Assembly (NCBI GenBank): GCA_001465935.1 | Contig: LNKV01000011.1 | Span: forward strand, 469,612-533,611 | DNA length: 64,000 nt | Direction of reading: 5' to 3' | DNA from: Clarireedia homoeocarpa | Lineage: Eukaryota; Ascomycota; Leotiomycetes; Helotiales; Rutstroemiaceae | Shown here: positions 22,476 to 33,746 of the stretch, piece by piece | How positions within the stretch are numbered: the first letter of the stretch is position 1 | Layout of the letters: each line of letters begins with the position of its first letter | Translations under genes and position numbers: made by a program | Notes under the pieces: generated by a model | Seen by the model: only the letters and a program-made list of their open reading frames with translations | Database searches by the model: none | Told to the model about the DNA's origin: nothing

Positions 22476-22925
22476 TGTAAACTAGCGCAGTTTGAGGGCA
22501 TTCCAAAACCTACAGTAGTGCGTTTGAGGAGTCACAAAACGGACGGAGTGTAGTACGTGCAAACGGCCGTGTCTTGGCAGTATACTATTGGAACGCCAAG
22601 AAAAGGAATATAATTTAAAGTCAAGTAATATCCACAGTTCTATCACCCTAATTAGTAGCTCTCCTCGTTAGGATCACTCTCGTATAACAATTTTAAACAC
22701 TTAAGTGTCTCTAACAATACTATTTCTATTCTATTACAAAAATCTGTAAGAGTAATCTTTGCGGCCGAAAAGGTTATATGATTTACCTCCTTCGCCTATG
22801 TTGTCGCTGTACACATAGTATACGGCCAGTGCGTGCTATTTTTGAGGATATAAAACTGTTTGTGCTATCAGTTTCAATATTACAAACTATATAGGATCCA
22901 CTATTATACTAGCGCACACGGTGGG
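22476..22925 (+). repeat. Dispersed repeat, copy 1 of a tandem pair
   Basis: Starts near AAACTAGCGCAGTTTG, contains GTACGTGCAAACGGCCGTG and ACTATTGGAACGCCAAGAAA, then GAGGATATAAAACTGTTTGTG, and closes near ACTAGCGCACACGGTGGGCG. The same blocks recur in the same order at 23437-23800 and, reversed, at 5095-5425. The ACTAGCGC motif at both ends hints at element boundaries. Confidence 0.65.
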
Positions 22926-23426
22926 CGTGCACTATTATACGGGCACACTACTGACAACACTGGGGAAGAGAATGGATCCACGGATGATATGTTGCAGGAG
23001 AGGATGATCGCAGAATCTAGATGGAACGATGAGCGGGACAGAATCCACATATATAGGAAGAGTCCATCCGAAGCTCAAGCGACTGCTAGGAATGGCGACA
23101 TTGATAGTGATGGCCAGAATCAAAACGAACCCAGAAGTTCCAGTGAAAGCACAAGTGCAAGCGAATGCAACATGGTGCGCATCATGGATCGCACCACCAC
23201 TACCCAGCACAGTTATTCAAAAATCGATTACGGTATGAGCAGCGGTTTTGCTGGTATCACAGGTTATGCTGGAAGATATAACGAAGAATTTGAAGGCTAT
23301 GGGTATGCAGAAGACGAGGAATACTTCCCTGATCGATATCATGCTCCTGGAGGTCATGAGGAGGGTTATGCAGAAATTGCATTCCCAGAGGAGTATGCGG
23401 ATGGTGAGTGGCAGTGTGGGCAATAG
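22860..23426 (+). CDS. Hypothetical acidic Gly/Tyr/Glu-rich protein beside the repeat
   Basis: 188 codons open from an ATG inside repeat copy 1. The first part is repeat-derived. From about residue 35 the composition becomes charged, and the C-terminal third is acidic and aromatic (EEFEGYGYAEDEEYF, GGHEEGYAEIAFPEEYADGE), with the TAG just before repeat copy 2. A similar acidic reading (NEGGDYDEDYGDYYDEC) follows copy 2. It could be the product of the repeated element, a chimera, or chance. No domain is recognised. Confidence 0.3.
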   Translation: MCYQFQYYKLYRIHYYTSAHGGRALLYGHTTDNTGEENGSTDDMLQERMIAESRWNDERDRIHIYRKSPSEAQATARNGDIDSDGQNQNEPRSSSESTSASECNMVRIMDRTTTTQHSYSKIDYGMSSGFAGITGYAGRYNEEFEGYGYAEDEEYFPDRYHAPGGHEEGYAEIAFPEEYADGEWQCGQ

Positions 23427-23436
23427 TGGAAATAGT

Positions 23437-23800
23437 GCAAACTAGCGCGTTTTGGAGAGAGTTTAGATTGAACTATCAGTGCGTATGAAGTGTCACAAAA
23501 CGTACTGGGCGCAGTACGTGCAAACGGCCGTATACGGGCAGTGCACTATTTGAACGCCAAGAAATGGATTTTGAGGATATACTCTTAGATTAGGCCTACT
23601 ATTATAGTGGATCTAGGTCAAATTACCCCTTAAGGAGAACCCACGTGACCATAACCCTATAACACCCTAGTCCAGTGCAAATAGTGCACTACCAGTCCGT
23701 ACAGTCTTTGAAGATATAAAACTGTTCATACTATCCGTTTAAATATCATAAACTGTATAGGATCCAATTACACTAGCGCAAACGCTGAGCGTGCACTATT
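23437..23800 (+). repeat. Dispersed repeat, copy 2 of a tandem pair
   Basis: GTGCAAACTAGCGCGTTTTG, GTACGTGCAAACGGCCGTA and CACTATTTGAACGCCAAGAA match copy 1 about 960 bases upstream; the second block (GAAGATATAAAACTGTTC, ACTGTATAGGATCC) also matches. The duplicated region continues past the element into CGTGCACTATTACACGGGC and CACTGGTGA, so the duplication is larger than the element. Confidence 0.65.
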
Positions 23801-23829
23801 ACACGGGCGCACTATTGCCTACACTGGTG

Positions 23830-24013
23830 AGTAGGGAGGTGAAGTGATGGAGAATGAGGGCGGGGATTATGATGAGGATTATGGTGATTATTATGACGAG
23901 TGTCGTAATGGGGATGAGGATGACAATTATGATGGGTGGTGTGATGGAGGCGATAATGAGGATGAGGAGTGTAGATATGAGTAACTTTGATGACCATGAT
24001 CATAACGACATCG
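23830..24013 (+). other. Acidic low-complexity reading frame after repeat copy 2
   Basis: GAT/GAG/TAT-rich DNA reads as an Asp/Glu/Tyr/Gly tract in one frame, without an intact start. It resembles in composition the acidic C terminus of the frame after copy 1 and may be its diverged duplicate. Confidence 0.3.
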
Positions 24014-24841
24014 GTGAAGTGAGGGTTATTTTGGGAGATATCATTAAATGCTCTGCTGGGACCATGATTTCATTCATACCTTCTTAGTATAAGCTGAATC
24101 TCGCAAGGTGGACTATGGAATGAGAAGATTTCACTATAATTGCAGATGTTTCTTATGAATCCTCTGAGAACATGCATCCTCATTATTTGTGAATGAGCAT
24201 TGAGCATCATTGTATCAAAATGTTTGTGGATGACAAGAATAATTCCTGTCAGATAATCTATAAGCTTGGGTATTATTAAGACAGATATTTTGTTGGCATA
24301 AACCATCTTGAAAATCGAGAAAGAGGTCATGGAAATCGATGCAGCAACTCTCTGCCTGGATCAAATATCAGATTGTGCAACGCGAATTTAGTGTGTAAAA
24401 CGAGTAAATCCGGCGCTAAGCTTCGAATCACTGACAAAAGAGCGTCAGGAACTCCCATGTCCATTTCATTTACATATAGACCAACTATAAGGACAGTTGA
24501 GAAGCTTCTGAGCAACACTAAAAGACAGTTGACCATAGTTTACCAAAATGGTAAACCTAGAAGCTTTACTCACAGCACTGACAAAATCAACAATTTCCAG
24601 TCAACAATAATGAAAACTCAAGACCAAATCACACAAGGTAATTTTCAATGTCGATGTAAAGCCCATTCTAGACCTTAGTTGTCATCAGGGCGCCATGCGG
24701 CACTCGTCGGCTTGGGCTTCTTGCTCCTGCTATGCTTTTTTGTCTTCGTCTTCTAATGTTTGACCTCAGTGGTGCTGTGAGGCCGCACTGTGAGGCCGCA
24801 TTGTAAGGTGTGGGTTTGTGGATGTGTGTATGGGTGTGGGA
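24014..24841. other. Intergenic
   Basis: A 101-codon frame at 24373-24678 has no motif. Nothing else is supported. Confidence 0.45.
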
Positions 24842-25737
24842 TTAATCGTCGTTGAAGTGTGGCTGTGGCTGTGATGGGTCGATCGTTTTGAAGACGAAGA
24901 TTTCTCTATTCTTGTAGGCTTCACCGACGAAGTAGGTTGGAATAGGTGGCAATCCCAATGGTAGGTAGTGAGGCACCTCTTCGAGTGTTGTTATTGGTAA
25001 ACCCTCAACAATCTTTGAGATTTGTGCCCTAAGAGTGGGAATTGGTAGGCCCCCACCATTCGAACATGGAGGAAGAACCGCGATTCTTTTACCTGCGACA
25101 TAAAGCTGGACGCCGCACTTAACATGAACCCCAACAGGAATAGACAACACTGGAATGTCTGCACCGAGATCCACTGATCACATGTTAGATGAAATCCAAT
25201 GATAAGTATGGTAGCTTACATTTGAGAGATGCTGCTCTCGATAGGGGAAGACCACCAATACACTATAGCGTAAAGCTTAATAGAGGTTTGAAGGTCAACA
25301 TAATGTCAAGTTCCTCTTCTAGCTTGGAGATGGAAAAGATCTTGAAACCACAAGTCGATCATATGCGCGTAGAGCAAGCTAGACATTATACATGTTTAGC
25401 AACCCGAGCCCATTCACATTGTATTACTCCCATTGATCAATTGAAATGTCGGCGAGGTTGAGAAATCTATGGGGGTACATCCCTTGGCATTTAATGTGGC
25501 CGTCGGAGGAATGTATCTGTCACCATATTTTTCTGCAAAAACCGTTTTCTTAACCCCTACTATGCCAGACAAGTACAAAACTCCTAGATATTTCTGTACG
25601 ATGGGGATAATAAGGCGTGATAGCAAGAATAATTGCCTGCGCAATCGTTGGATGGTCCTTTCCATGTCGCTTTCTACGGCAGTGACGGGCGTTGTCATTG
25701 CACGCTCTGCCCATATCGCAGCAAGGGATGATAACAC
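24842..25737 (-). other. Possible multi-exon or broken hypothetical gene
   Basis: Two minus-strand frames look protein-like: 25737-25414 (MLSSLAAIWAERAMTTPVTA ..., with VQKYLGVLYLSGIVGVKKTV) and 25174-24842 (with GVQLYVAGKRIAVLPPCSNG and ITTLEEVPHYLPLGLPPIPT). Between them a strong donor-acceptor pair (GTAAGC ... GATCAG, about 25208-25163) could join a middle exon, but an in-frame TAG prevents a clean model. It starts immediately 3' of RRP40. The family is unknown; it may be a pseudogene. Confidence 0.25.
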
Positions 25738-25781
25738 GCAGCTCCTTCCATCAATCGCAGTTCCAGAGTTTAGGAGTTATT

Positions 25782-26568
25782 TCAAAAATCGCGCCCGAGC
25801 TTCCGAGCAAGCTTCTTCTGATCGTCTATGGAAAGATGCTTTTCATCTGTTTCTTGTATCGCCCTGCCAATGGCTAATGTTGTTTTGACTGTTTTACTAT
25901 CCACCCATACCTTCCCATTTCGTCCTACAGCAATTTCAAATGCAACGCCAGCGCCTCCCAGCTCTTCCAGAATAACAAGCCCGCCTTGCTCTGCAGGCTT
26001 AGCCATCATCATGCGTCTTGCCATGCCCAAAGAGACATCGAAGATCATTCCGCCGGTCAATGGACCCAGCCCCTCAGATTTCCCCGTTGAAGAAGATACG
26101 CATTCCACCTCTGGATCCATATGCTTGTTTGCCAGTGTAACCCGTGCATAGACTAATGCACCATTTGCAAGTTGAGGTCGTGTCTTTTTGGTCGCGCCCT
26201 CGAATGAAAGTTGTGGTAGAGAGGCATTAGAGGTAAAATCACTCAGACTAGCATAATAAACATCTTGAGCCGATTTCTGTATTGTGGCGATAACAAGGTC
26301 GCCTACGGCAGGTATATACTCCAGTGTAATGTTAGCCTTTTGTAAGCAGATGTGCGACAGCTTGCTCTCTCACCCGACCAGCGTTATATTCGATCCAAAT
26401 AGCATTCTTTCTAGCATCCGTCCGCAATTGGCCTGCTACCATTGGCACGACGGTATTCGGTGGAGCATGTCGAAGTCCAGGACCGAGCTTCAGAGGTAGG
26501 GTTGGATGAGATGGTAGCAATGCAGGATCGATATGATCGCCAGGGAGAACGAATGTTTCTGTCGGCAT
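25782..26568 (-). CDS. RRP40: Exosome complex cap subunit RRP40 (S1/KH RNA-binding)
   Basis: Minus-strand exons 26568-26374 and 26318-25782, with a 55-bp intron (GTGAGA ... GGAG), join in phase 0 to 243 residues from MPTETFVLPGDHIDPALLPS. The N-terminal strand domain ends IWIEYNAGR, directly continued after splicing by YIPAVGDLVIATIQKSAQDV, the start of the S1 domain. LPQLSFEGATKKTRPQLANG and LVYARVTLANKHMDPEVEC follow, then the KH domain with FEIAVGRNGKVWV. Rrp40 is one of three cap proteins of the nuclear and cytoplasmic RNA exosome that guide RNA to the catalytic subunits. The length is normal. The upstream ATG at 26595 in the same frame (MLNRVYDTK) is less likely than MPTE. Confidence 0.92.
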
Positions 26569-26977
26569 TTTTGTGTCATAAACTCGATTGAGCACCGTCT
26601 GTATGACTCTGTCACTGGCAGATGGGACGGTGCAGGAGCGAGAAGGGCAGTTCTTGATAATTTCGAGTTACAAGAGAAGGATTCTTGGGTTTGTTGTGTA
26701 GCTTCTTGCTTTGTAGCGGGCAAACAAAAAAAAGTTCCGAGGGGCCTCTCAGCCTTGAGTGACCCAAGACAAGGAAAACAACGAGGCTAATGTGGGGGGC
26801 TAACGCTAGCGAAATTTATCGATGGCCTTTTCCCAAAGATAAAAAAAGTTTCTCGACTTTGTGAGGTTAGAGTGTTGAGAATTTCCGAAAACGAGGTTAT
26901 TCGCATTTGAAAGACAAGACATCTAGTCCTTCTTTATACCCTCTCACTAAATCCCCTTTCGATTTTCATACTTCGAT

Positions 26978-28832
26978 ATGGCCGAGGAAACCAATGCATC
27001 AAACGGCTCTGTGCCTGGGCCTGGAGAAAGGAATGCCATTGGTATTTCATTTGGAAATTCCAACAGTTCGATCGCATACACAAGTGCAGAAGACAAGGCT
27101 GAAGTTATTGCCAACGAAGATGGTGGTAAGTATATACTGGTGCTTTGCACGAGATGGAGGGGTACTTAACTGACATATACCCTAGATCGTCAAATTCCTT
27201 CCATTTTATCATACATTCACGGGGACGAATATTATGGCCAACAAGCCAAGCAACAACTCGTTCGTAACAACCAAAACACCGTTGCATACTTCAGAGACTT
27301 CCTTGGACAAGAGTACGTTATTTCGGTGTTTTCCTTACAACACAGAAGGGAAAGGCTAATATAGTTCTCTCTTCATTTGAAGCTTCCAGTCGATAGACCC
27401 TACACACTGCCATGCATCAGCACATCCTTTGGAACACGAATCAACAGTCGCCTTCAAGGTTCAAGATAAGGAGGAGGGTGAGCCATCTTTACTTACTGTG
27501 TCTGAGGTCACAACCCGTTTGATTCGCCGACTTGCACAATCTGCTTCGGACTTCTCAGGCAAGCAGATCAACTCTGCTGTGCTCACCATCCCAACCAACT
27601 TTTCCGACAAGCAGAAAGCTGCTTTGACCAAAGCCGTGAATGATGCCGGTTTGGAGGTCCTTCAATTCATCCACGAGCCTGTAGCCGCTCTGTTGGCGTA
27701 TGACGCTAGACCAGAGACCAAGGTTACAGACAAGAATGTGATTGTGGCAGATCTTGGAGGAACCCGCTCAGACGTCGCAGTAATTGCATCAAGAGGTGGA
27801 ATGTACACTATTCTGGCTACCGCACACGACTACGAGTTTGCTGGTGTTCACTTGGACAAGGTTCTGATGGACCACTTCTCCAAGGAGTTCATCAAGTGGA
27901 ACTCAATCGATCCCAGAGAAAATCCCAAAAGTCTCGCAAAACTGAAGTTGGAAGCCGAGGCCACCAAGAAAGCACTCAGTATTGGAACAAACGCTAACTT
28001 CAGTGTTGAGAGTTTGGCTGATGGTATTGATTTCTCTTCAACAATCAACAGATTACGGTACGAGACGATCGGACGTAAAGTGTTCGAGGGATTCAACAGG
28101 TTAATCGAGGGCGTTGTGAAGAAAGCAGGACTCGATGTTTTGGAGATTGATGAAATCATTTTGTCAGGTGGTACATCACACACACCTAAAATCGCATCTA
28201 ACGTCCAATATCTCTTCCCTAAGGCAACAGTCCTTGCTCCCTCAACAACACCAACCGCCATCAACCCTTCAGAATTACAGGCCCGTGGAGCCGGATTACA
28301 AGCCTCCCTCATCCAAGAATACGAGGCCGAGGACATTGAACAATCCACTCACCCGGCCGTTACCGCTGTACCACATCTCACTCATGCTATTGGTGTACTC
28401 TCAATCACTGGGGACTCTGAAAAGGGAGTTTTCACGCCGATTATTGCCGCGGAAACTGCTGTTCCAGCACGAAGAAGTATCGAAATCGCTACCCCTAAGG
28501 AAGGTGGTGATGTTCTAATTAAGATCGTCGAGGGAGGCTCATATATTAAGGTCACCAAGCCGGAGCCAAAGCCTAAGTCCAACGGCGCCAAGGTTGCTGA
28601 TGCTGGGTCTGACGACTCCGAGGAAGATGATAGTGAAGAAGAGGAAGAGGAGTTGAGAGAAAAGGTGTGGAAGGTTGGAAACGTTCTCGCGGAGGCGGCT
28701 GTCAAGGGCGTGAAGAAAGGAGGCAAGGTTGAAATCACGATCAATATCACCAAGGATTTGGCTGTGACTGTGACCGCTCGTGAAGTCGGAGCGAAGGGAG
28801 GTGTTCGAGGAACCTTGGCCGCTCCTCAATAA
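26978..28832 (+). CDS. SSZ1: Ribosome-associated complex Hsp70 homologue SSZ1
   Basis: Exons 26978-27125, 27186-27312 and 27383-28832 join in frame to 574 residues. The nucleotide-binding part starts GISFGNSNSSIAYTSAED and includes INSAVLTIPTNFSDKQKAAL, FIHEPVAALLAYDA and IVADLGGTRSDVAVIASRGG, then LSGGTSHTPKIASNVQYLF. A short atypical substrate-binding part follows, with an acidic insert (DDSEEDDSEEEEEELREK), ending VRGTLAAPQ without a lid or EEVD tail. That pattern marks Ssz1, which with the J-protein Zuotin forms the RAC at the ribosome exit tunnel and activates Ssb. Ssz1 binds ATP but does not need to hydrolyse it; DLGGTRSD in place of the canonical DLGGGT motif fits this. It is divergent from RRP40 across about 410 bp. 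Confidence 0.92.
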
Positions 28833-29065
28833 TTAAGTCATCATACTACGATTTTAGAACGCTTTGAGGTATGTTATAGATAGCGGCCTGTCATGATCAT
28901 TAAAAGTGATAGACTATATCGAATGAAAAAAGTTATCAATCCTTACATTCTGAGACACCATGCCTCGATGATCTCGAACCAAGACATATAATATATATAT
29001 ATATTGCGTACTGAATCATCATTAATATAAATAATATCAAATGAAAACAGGTGGATGGAGAGAGG

Positions 29066-30039
29066 CTATCGAGCAGCCTCCCTAACCATCCACCTCCGTA
29101 TATACTCCCCACTTTCTCCAAAGTTCCCAAGATCCATAGCAGCCTCCTGTCTCGTTTTCCACCCAGCCCTTTCATAAAATGCTTTCGCACTGGGCGTGCT
29201 CACCAACCAGATATCAGCGTCCACTTCATCCGCTTTCTGCATTCCCCATTCCAGTAACATCTTACCCACCCCACGCTTTTGGTATTCCGGATCAACAAAA
29301 CATAGATCCAGCACTAGCAAGGAGGCAGGATTAGGATATGGGTCTGACATGACAATTGCGAACATAATAGATGCGAAGGAGTGTAAAAGCGAGCAGAAAA
29401 TAAGACAAAAAGGACAAAATAAAATATACAACAGTGGGGATTCGCTGGTGGTCACCCACCCAACTACTAATCCACCGATTCAAGGCTTATGTATGGCAGA
29501 GCGGACGGGATGCCCAGTTGGTCCTTGATCTATGGTCGTATATGCTGGGTTTTCTCACATACAAAGTTATATACCTAACAGTGGATTGAGAAAAAGAACT
29601 CACTCATATCTCTCTCCCCATCATAATCCCTCTTCTTTGCCTCCGCAAAACTCGTTATCTTTTGCATAAAAAACTCCATATTCATCCTCTCAGGCGGATT
29701 CCACCCCGAGGTCTCTACGTCTTTCGCATCGCTTCTGAGATCTAGGGTTTTATTGCTGCTCTCGTCTGCATTCGCAGCTTCAGAACCGCTCATGTGAGCT
29801 GGCAAATACCATAACGCAAATCCGACGATCAGCCCCTCGAGCTCGACTTTCATCGTCCGCCGCGTCGCGCTTTGCGGAGGAATGAGCAGATGCGTGATGG
29901 CAGCGTCGTGGGTGCCGGGTGCGGTGCGGCCCCAGACGATGCGGAAAGCGGCGTCGTTGATGGAGAAGGCGGAGGTGCTGATTGCCGCGAGGCGGGGAAT
30001 ATCGGGGGTGGATGCGGGAGAGAGGGTTAGTGAGGGCAT
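29066..30039 (-). CDS. GNAT-family N-acetyltransferase with a 5S gene in its intron
   Basis: Minus-strand exons 30039-29604 and 29343-29066 join in phase 1 to 237 residues (MPSLTLSPASTPDIPRLAAI ...). The N-terminal part has the usual fungal GNAT opening (AISTSAFSINDAAFRIVWG) and LEGLIVGFALWYLPAHMSG. The second exon carries the acetyl-CoA loop, LDLCFVDPEYQKRGVGKMLL (the R/Q-x-x-G-x-G/A signature as QKRGVG), then AKAFYERAGW. The 260-bp intron (GTGAGT donor at 29603, GTCAG acceptor at 29344) is far longer than other introns here because it contains a full 5S rRNA gene on the same strand. An alternative acceptor about 27 bases downstream (GCTAG) is out of the best frame. The substrate is unknown. 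Confidence 0.82.
29424..29543 (-). rRNA. 5S ribosomal RNA, nested in an intron
   Basis: The minus-strand sequence of about 120 bases starts ATATACGACCATAG and contains CATCCCGTCCGCTCTGCC, TAAGCC, then TTAGTAGTTGGGTGGGTGAC and CACCAGCGAATCCC, ending TGTTGTATAT. These are the conserved ascomycete 5S blocks, including the internal pol III promoter part. Helix I pairs fully (ATATACGAC with GTTGTATAT, including one G-U), and GATCAAGG pairs with CCTTGAATC, so the fold is intact. A and T runs just beyond the 3' end give pol III-type T-stretch terminators (complement of 29401-29423). 5S genes are dispersed in Pezizomycotina; this one sits inside the GNAT intron in sense orientation. Confidence 0.92.
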
Positions 30040-30649
30040 TTTAATTTGCTGTTGGGGTAGTTATGGTTTGAGATGGTGAGAGCTTGGGTTGTTGTCTTGG
30101 CAGTTTGGGTTGGAGGCCTGGAGGAGCGTGGGGGGTTGGATGATATCACGTGGCAGTGAAGGGGTCTGTATAAGGCTGGAGGCGAAGAGTAAGTTATTAG
30201 CGAAGGGGAGGTGAAGATGACGAGATGGAATATCAAGTTAAGTGTTCCGATAGTACTACGAATAATGAAGTCCATTGCTGACCTAGCGCTATCTATTTCG
30301 TAGTTGTGAAGCCATAGAAAAGAGGTCAAAAGGTCCGATGCGAGATAAGTTTTTCAAGTCCTTCTTGTCCATTGTACCTCATGAGAACCTCCTTTATTCA
30401 TCAATTTCATAGCTATTATAAAAACCGCCAAATGACTGAGAGTGTATGACAAATTCTGATGTTAAATGGGTCCCAGGACCAGACTTTAGCACTTGCCGAA
30501 AAATCAGTGCTGCAAATGGCAACCTATTTTGAAAACAACAATAGACAGGAAGATAAACGAACCCCAATGATTGACAACCCTAACGCTTTACTTGTGCAAG
30601 CTCATATCAACAACCCAGAATAGCCGACAAATGGACAACTATCAAACAT
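30040..30649. other. Intergenic
   Basis: The GNAT 5' flank and the ammonium transporter 3' flank. No gene is supported. Confidence 0.55.
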
Positions 30650-32389
30650 CTACATATTAATCTCCCTCATCTCTCCCACCTGCACATCATCTACTCCTCG
30701 CGCTGCACCATTCATATCCTTCTCCTTATTAACCTCCCTATCCAACTTGCCAACCTCAACATTAGAACCCATCTTAATACCAGCATGCGGTTCCCAAGCG
30801 AGATAGTCTCGTCGAACTTCCACATAATCGTACGCGAACTCGCCCAACTGATCATCATCCATACCCAGCATCTCGGCTTCGTCACTTGCTCTTAGTTTCA
30901 GTCCTGGTATGATGTTGATGATAAACGCAATGCCGGCGCTGACGATAAATGAGTAGGCAGTACATGCGACTATGTATGCGATTTGGATATAGAGTTGTTT
31001 CCAGTTATGATTCAGGAAACCCCCAGTTATTATGCCTGTATTCACACCGTCAAGGCCGATGATATAGTCTGCTGCGAAGAGCCCGTTGAAGATAAGGCCA
31101 ACGATACCAGCTATCCCATGTTCTGCGAGGTTGTCCATCGAGTCGTCGATCCTGAAGGCATATTTAACTATATCCGATTAGTAAAAGCTCACAGGCGATT
31201 TAACAGCAGCAGTCAATCATACTCTTCGTAGAATAATTTGAAACAAACCCAGTAACCACTCCCAAGATTATTGAAGCCCAAGGGGTAATAAAGCCCGAGG
31301 CAGGAGTCGCAGCGACCAACCCAGAAATGCATCCCGAGCACCACCCTACCATACTCCACTTTCGGCTTAGTTGATAATCGAGTAAAACCCATGTTACACT
31401 ACCAAACATAGCTGTGAGACAACTGTTCCAGCATGCCATTACAGCGCGGAGATTAGCGCCAAATGCACTGCCGCCATTGAATCCGAGCCAGCCGAACCAC
31501 AGGATTATCGTGCCGAGAACGACGAGAGAGACATTGTGGGGACGGAAGTTGATAAGCAGTCTGGTCTGACGAGGTCCAAGCATGAAGGAGTAGGCAAATG
31601 CGGATACACCGGAACATATTTCGACCGGTCCACCGCCGGCGTAATCGAGAACACCGTATTTGTATGCCCAACCGGATGGATTCCATGCCCCTATAGTTGG
31701 TCCTGTTAGTGATCAGCCAAATGATGTATAGATACCGAGGTTCCATACAGTACGCAATAGGACAGTAGACGAGTGTTGCCCAACAGAAGACGAAGACAAG
31801 CATTGGTACTAGACGACCCCGCTCTGCAATAGCACCAGTTACAATGGCTGCCGTTACACAGCAAAACAGCATCTATGCCAGAGTCAGCGATGTGTCTTTT
31901 CGTAATCCCCAGCTCAGAAAACTTGCTTGGTAGAAAGAATATAACAACTCTGGCAACAGTGGACTGCCCACACTCGGCACAGCCAGAGTATTCATGAGCC
32001 CGAAGTGTTTTAGATCACCAATGAAACCGCTGGTGCCAGAGCTACTAAAAGCCAATGAATAACCCCATAAGTACCATTGGAAAGTCGTTACTGAGAAAGA
32101 AGCCATACAGCCGAAGATCATGCTGAGAGCAGACTTTCGGCGTGCGAGTCCGGAGTAGAGAAATCCGATGCCGGGGACCATGAGCAGAACCATGCAAGAG
32201 CAAATTATGATGAAAGCACTGTCGCCGGACTGGTACCATTGATTTAGGTTAGTGGTTGCTGGGAGAATGTTGTTAGTGATGGAAAGACCGCAGAGAGAGC
32301 CATAGAGAAAGATAACACATACTAGAATCTCCACCGTTTGGAGAAGTTCCGTTGAACACCGCAGGGGCGCCGACCCAAGCGTAAGACAT
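30650..32389 (-). CDS. Ammonium transporter, Amt/Mep family
   Basis: Minus-strand exons 32389-32323, 32258-31927, 31872-31749, 31690-31223 and 31167-30650 join in frame to 502 residues. The start MSYAWVGAPAVFNGTSPNGG is a normal short extracellular head. Around eleven membrane segments follow, including MVLLMVPGIGFLYSGLARRK, AAIVTGAIAERGRLVPMLVF, LDYAGGGPVEICSGVSAFAY and LAEHGIAGIVGLIFNGLFAA. The first twin-His position is Glu (GGGPVEI) while the second His (AEHGIAG) is kept, the arrangement known for fungal Mep1/Mep3-type transporters. The C-terminal tail is charged and carries the AMT cytoplasmic EMLGMDDDQLGEFAYDY motif. The second intron (31873-31926) uses a GC donor, GCAAGT. Confidence 0.9.
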
Positions 32390-33746
32390 TCTTGAAAGAG
32401 TCATATAAAAGAAATAACGATGGTATAACGATAATATTTCAGCAAAAACATTCAACAAGGCAGACCGAGATCGCGTGCTTTAATACTCTTTCCATAACTC
32501 ATTACCCCAGCAATATTACCACTCGTCTACCCAACCTTGACTTTCTTCTTCTGCACTCATTGTTATCACCGAGGAGGTGCTGAATAAAGATAAACAATAA
32601 CTTAGTTACCAAGTGTGACAATTCGTTTCAGACAACGCGAAAAGGGTATATCAGGACCACATAAGCTGTGGAACTTCTGATCACTGGATGAGCCTGATGT
32701 GGACTTGGAGAAAAACAAACGTAGCTCCCTCATGACTTGCAGAAGAGCTCCCAGGCATCACTATTTTCATACGCTGCCCTGGTCACTGTTCCCTGCGAGA
32801 GAGATCCCAACACAAGGGTGTAGGCTGGGAATGATATGCAGTACATCAGATCATGCAGAATTGATCTGCCTGGAGCTGAAGATGGCTCATGGGAGTATGC
32901 TGGTTGAAGAACTTTCAAGACTGAGACTTATAACCTTTGCTTCTTATCGCAGGTCTGAGCGTAGGCCCATCTATTGGGGTTCTCGCAATCCCTCACTTTT
33001 CTTTGAAACGTTATCTTCCACGAATGGATTCGCGTGGGGGGTTTGGTTGAGTCCCCTCCTCGCCTCGTTCACCGCGTCCATGTCCTTGGGATTCATATGC
33101 ATGGAATTGCTTATTTTGGGCACCATGGGAGTTACTCATGTAAGGGGTATCCCTGGACATCTGGGTCGAATGTGGTGTGACATGGAGATATGTGGTGCAG
33201 AAAAAGAAAGTTCTTATCTTGTTGTTCAGTTGACCAATCATGTGTTTGATAACTTTTGTGGGGAGCGCAGTAGGCAGACGAATTTCTGTCACAAGGATCT
33301 AGCTTCTTAAATATCTTTCGAAACCTCGTTCAGTGGCTTATCTTGTGAGTTGGCCTCCATCCAGAAAGTATGAGTTCGATCTGGAGTGACCGGTGGCCCC
33401 CTAACAAGATTCGCTAGCACTGTGATCTGATTTTAGAACATATACACCTAAATGGTAAAATGGTGCTCACGACACTTACTATTATAATTATCTTTAACGA
33501 CAAGCAGCACAACGGCTTTCACTCCCTAGGTTGCTATAGTCTTTAAGGCGGCGTGGTACGAAAGTATTGATCACATCATCACAACTACAGACGACAGATT
33601 CGTTTGATAAGGGAGAATCATATGTAATACAAAACTATATATGCCCTTCATTCAAAGACCAATTATCAATCCGCTAATTCTCATTCAGCTAACCAAAACC
33701 AACTCCTTCACAATTCTCTATGACCACCATCTCACCATCTGCCAAT
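32390..33746. other. Intergenic, with one doubtful ORF
   Basis: A 203-codon frame at 32699-33310 (MDLEKNKRSSLMTCRR ...) shows no family motif and lies in the presumed promoter side of the ammonium transporter. No RNA gene is seen. Confidence 0.45.

Noticed and set aside
32699..33310. 203-codon plus-strand ORF
   Set aside because: No recognisable family, odd composition and no splice or promoter context; probably chance.
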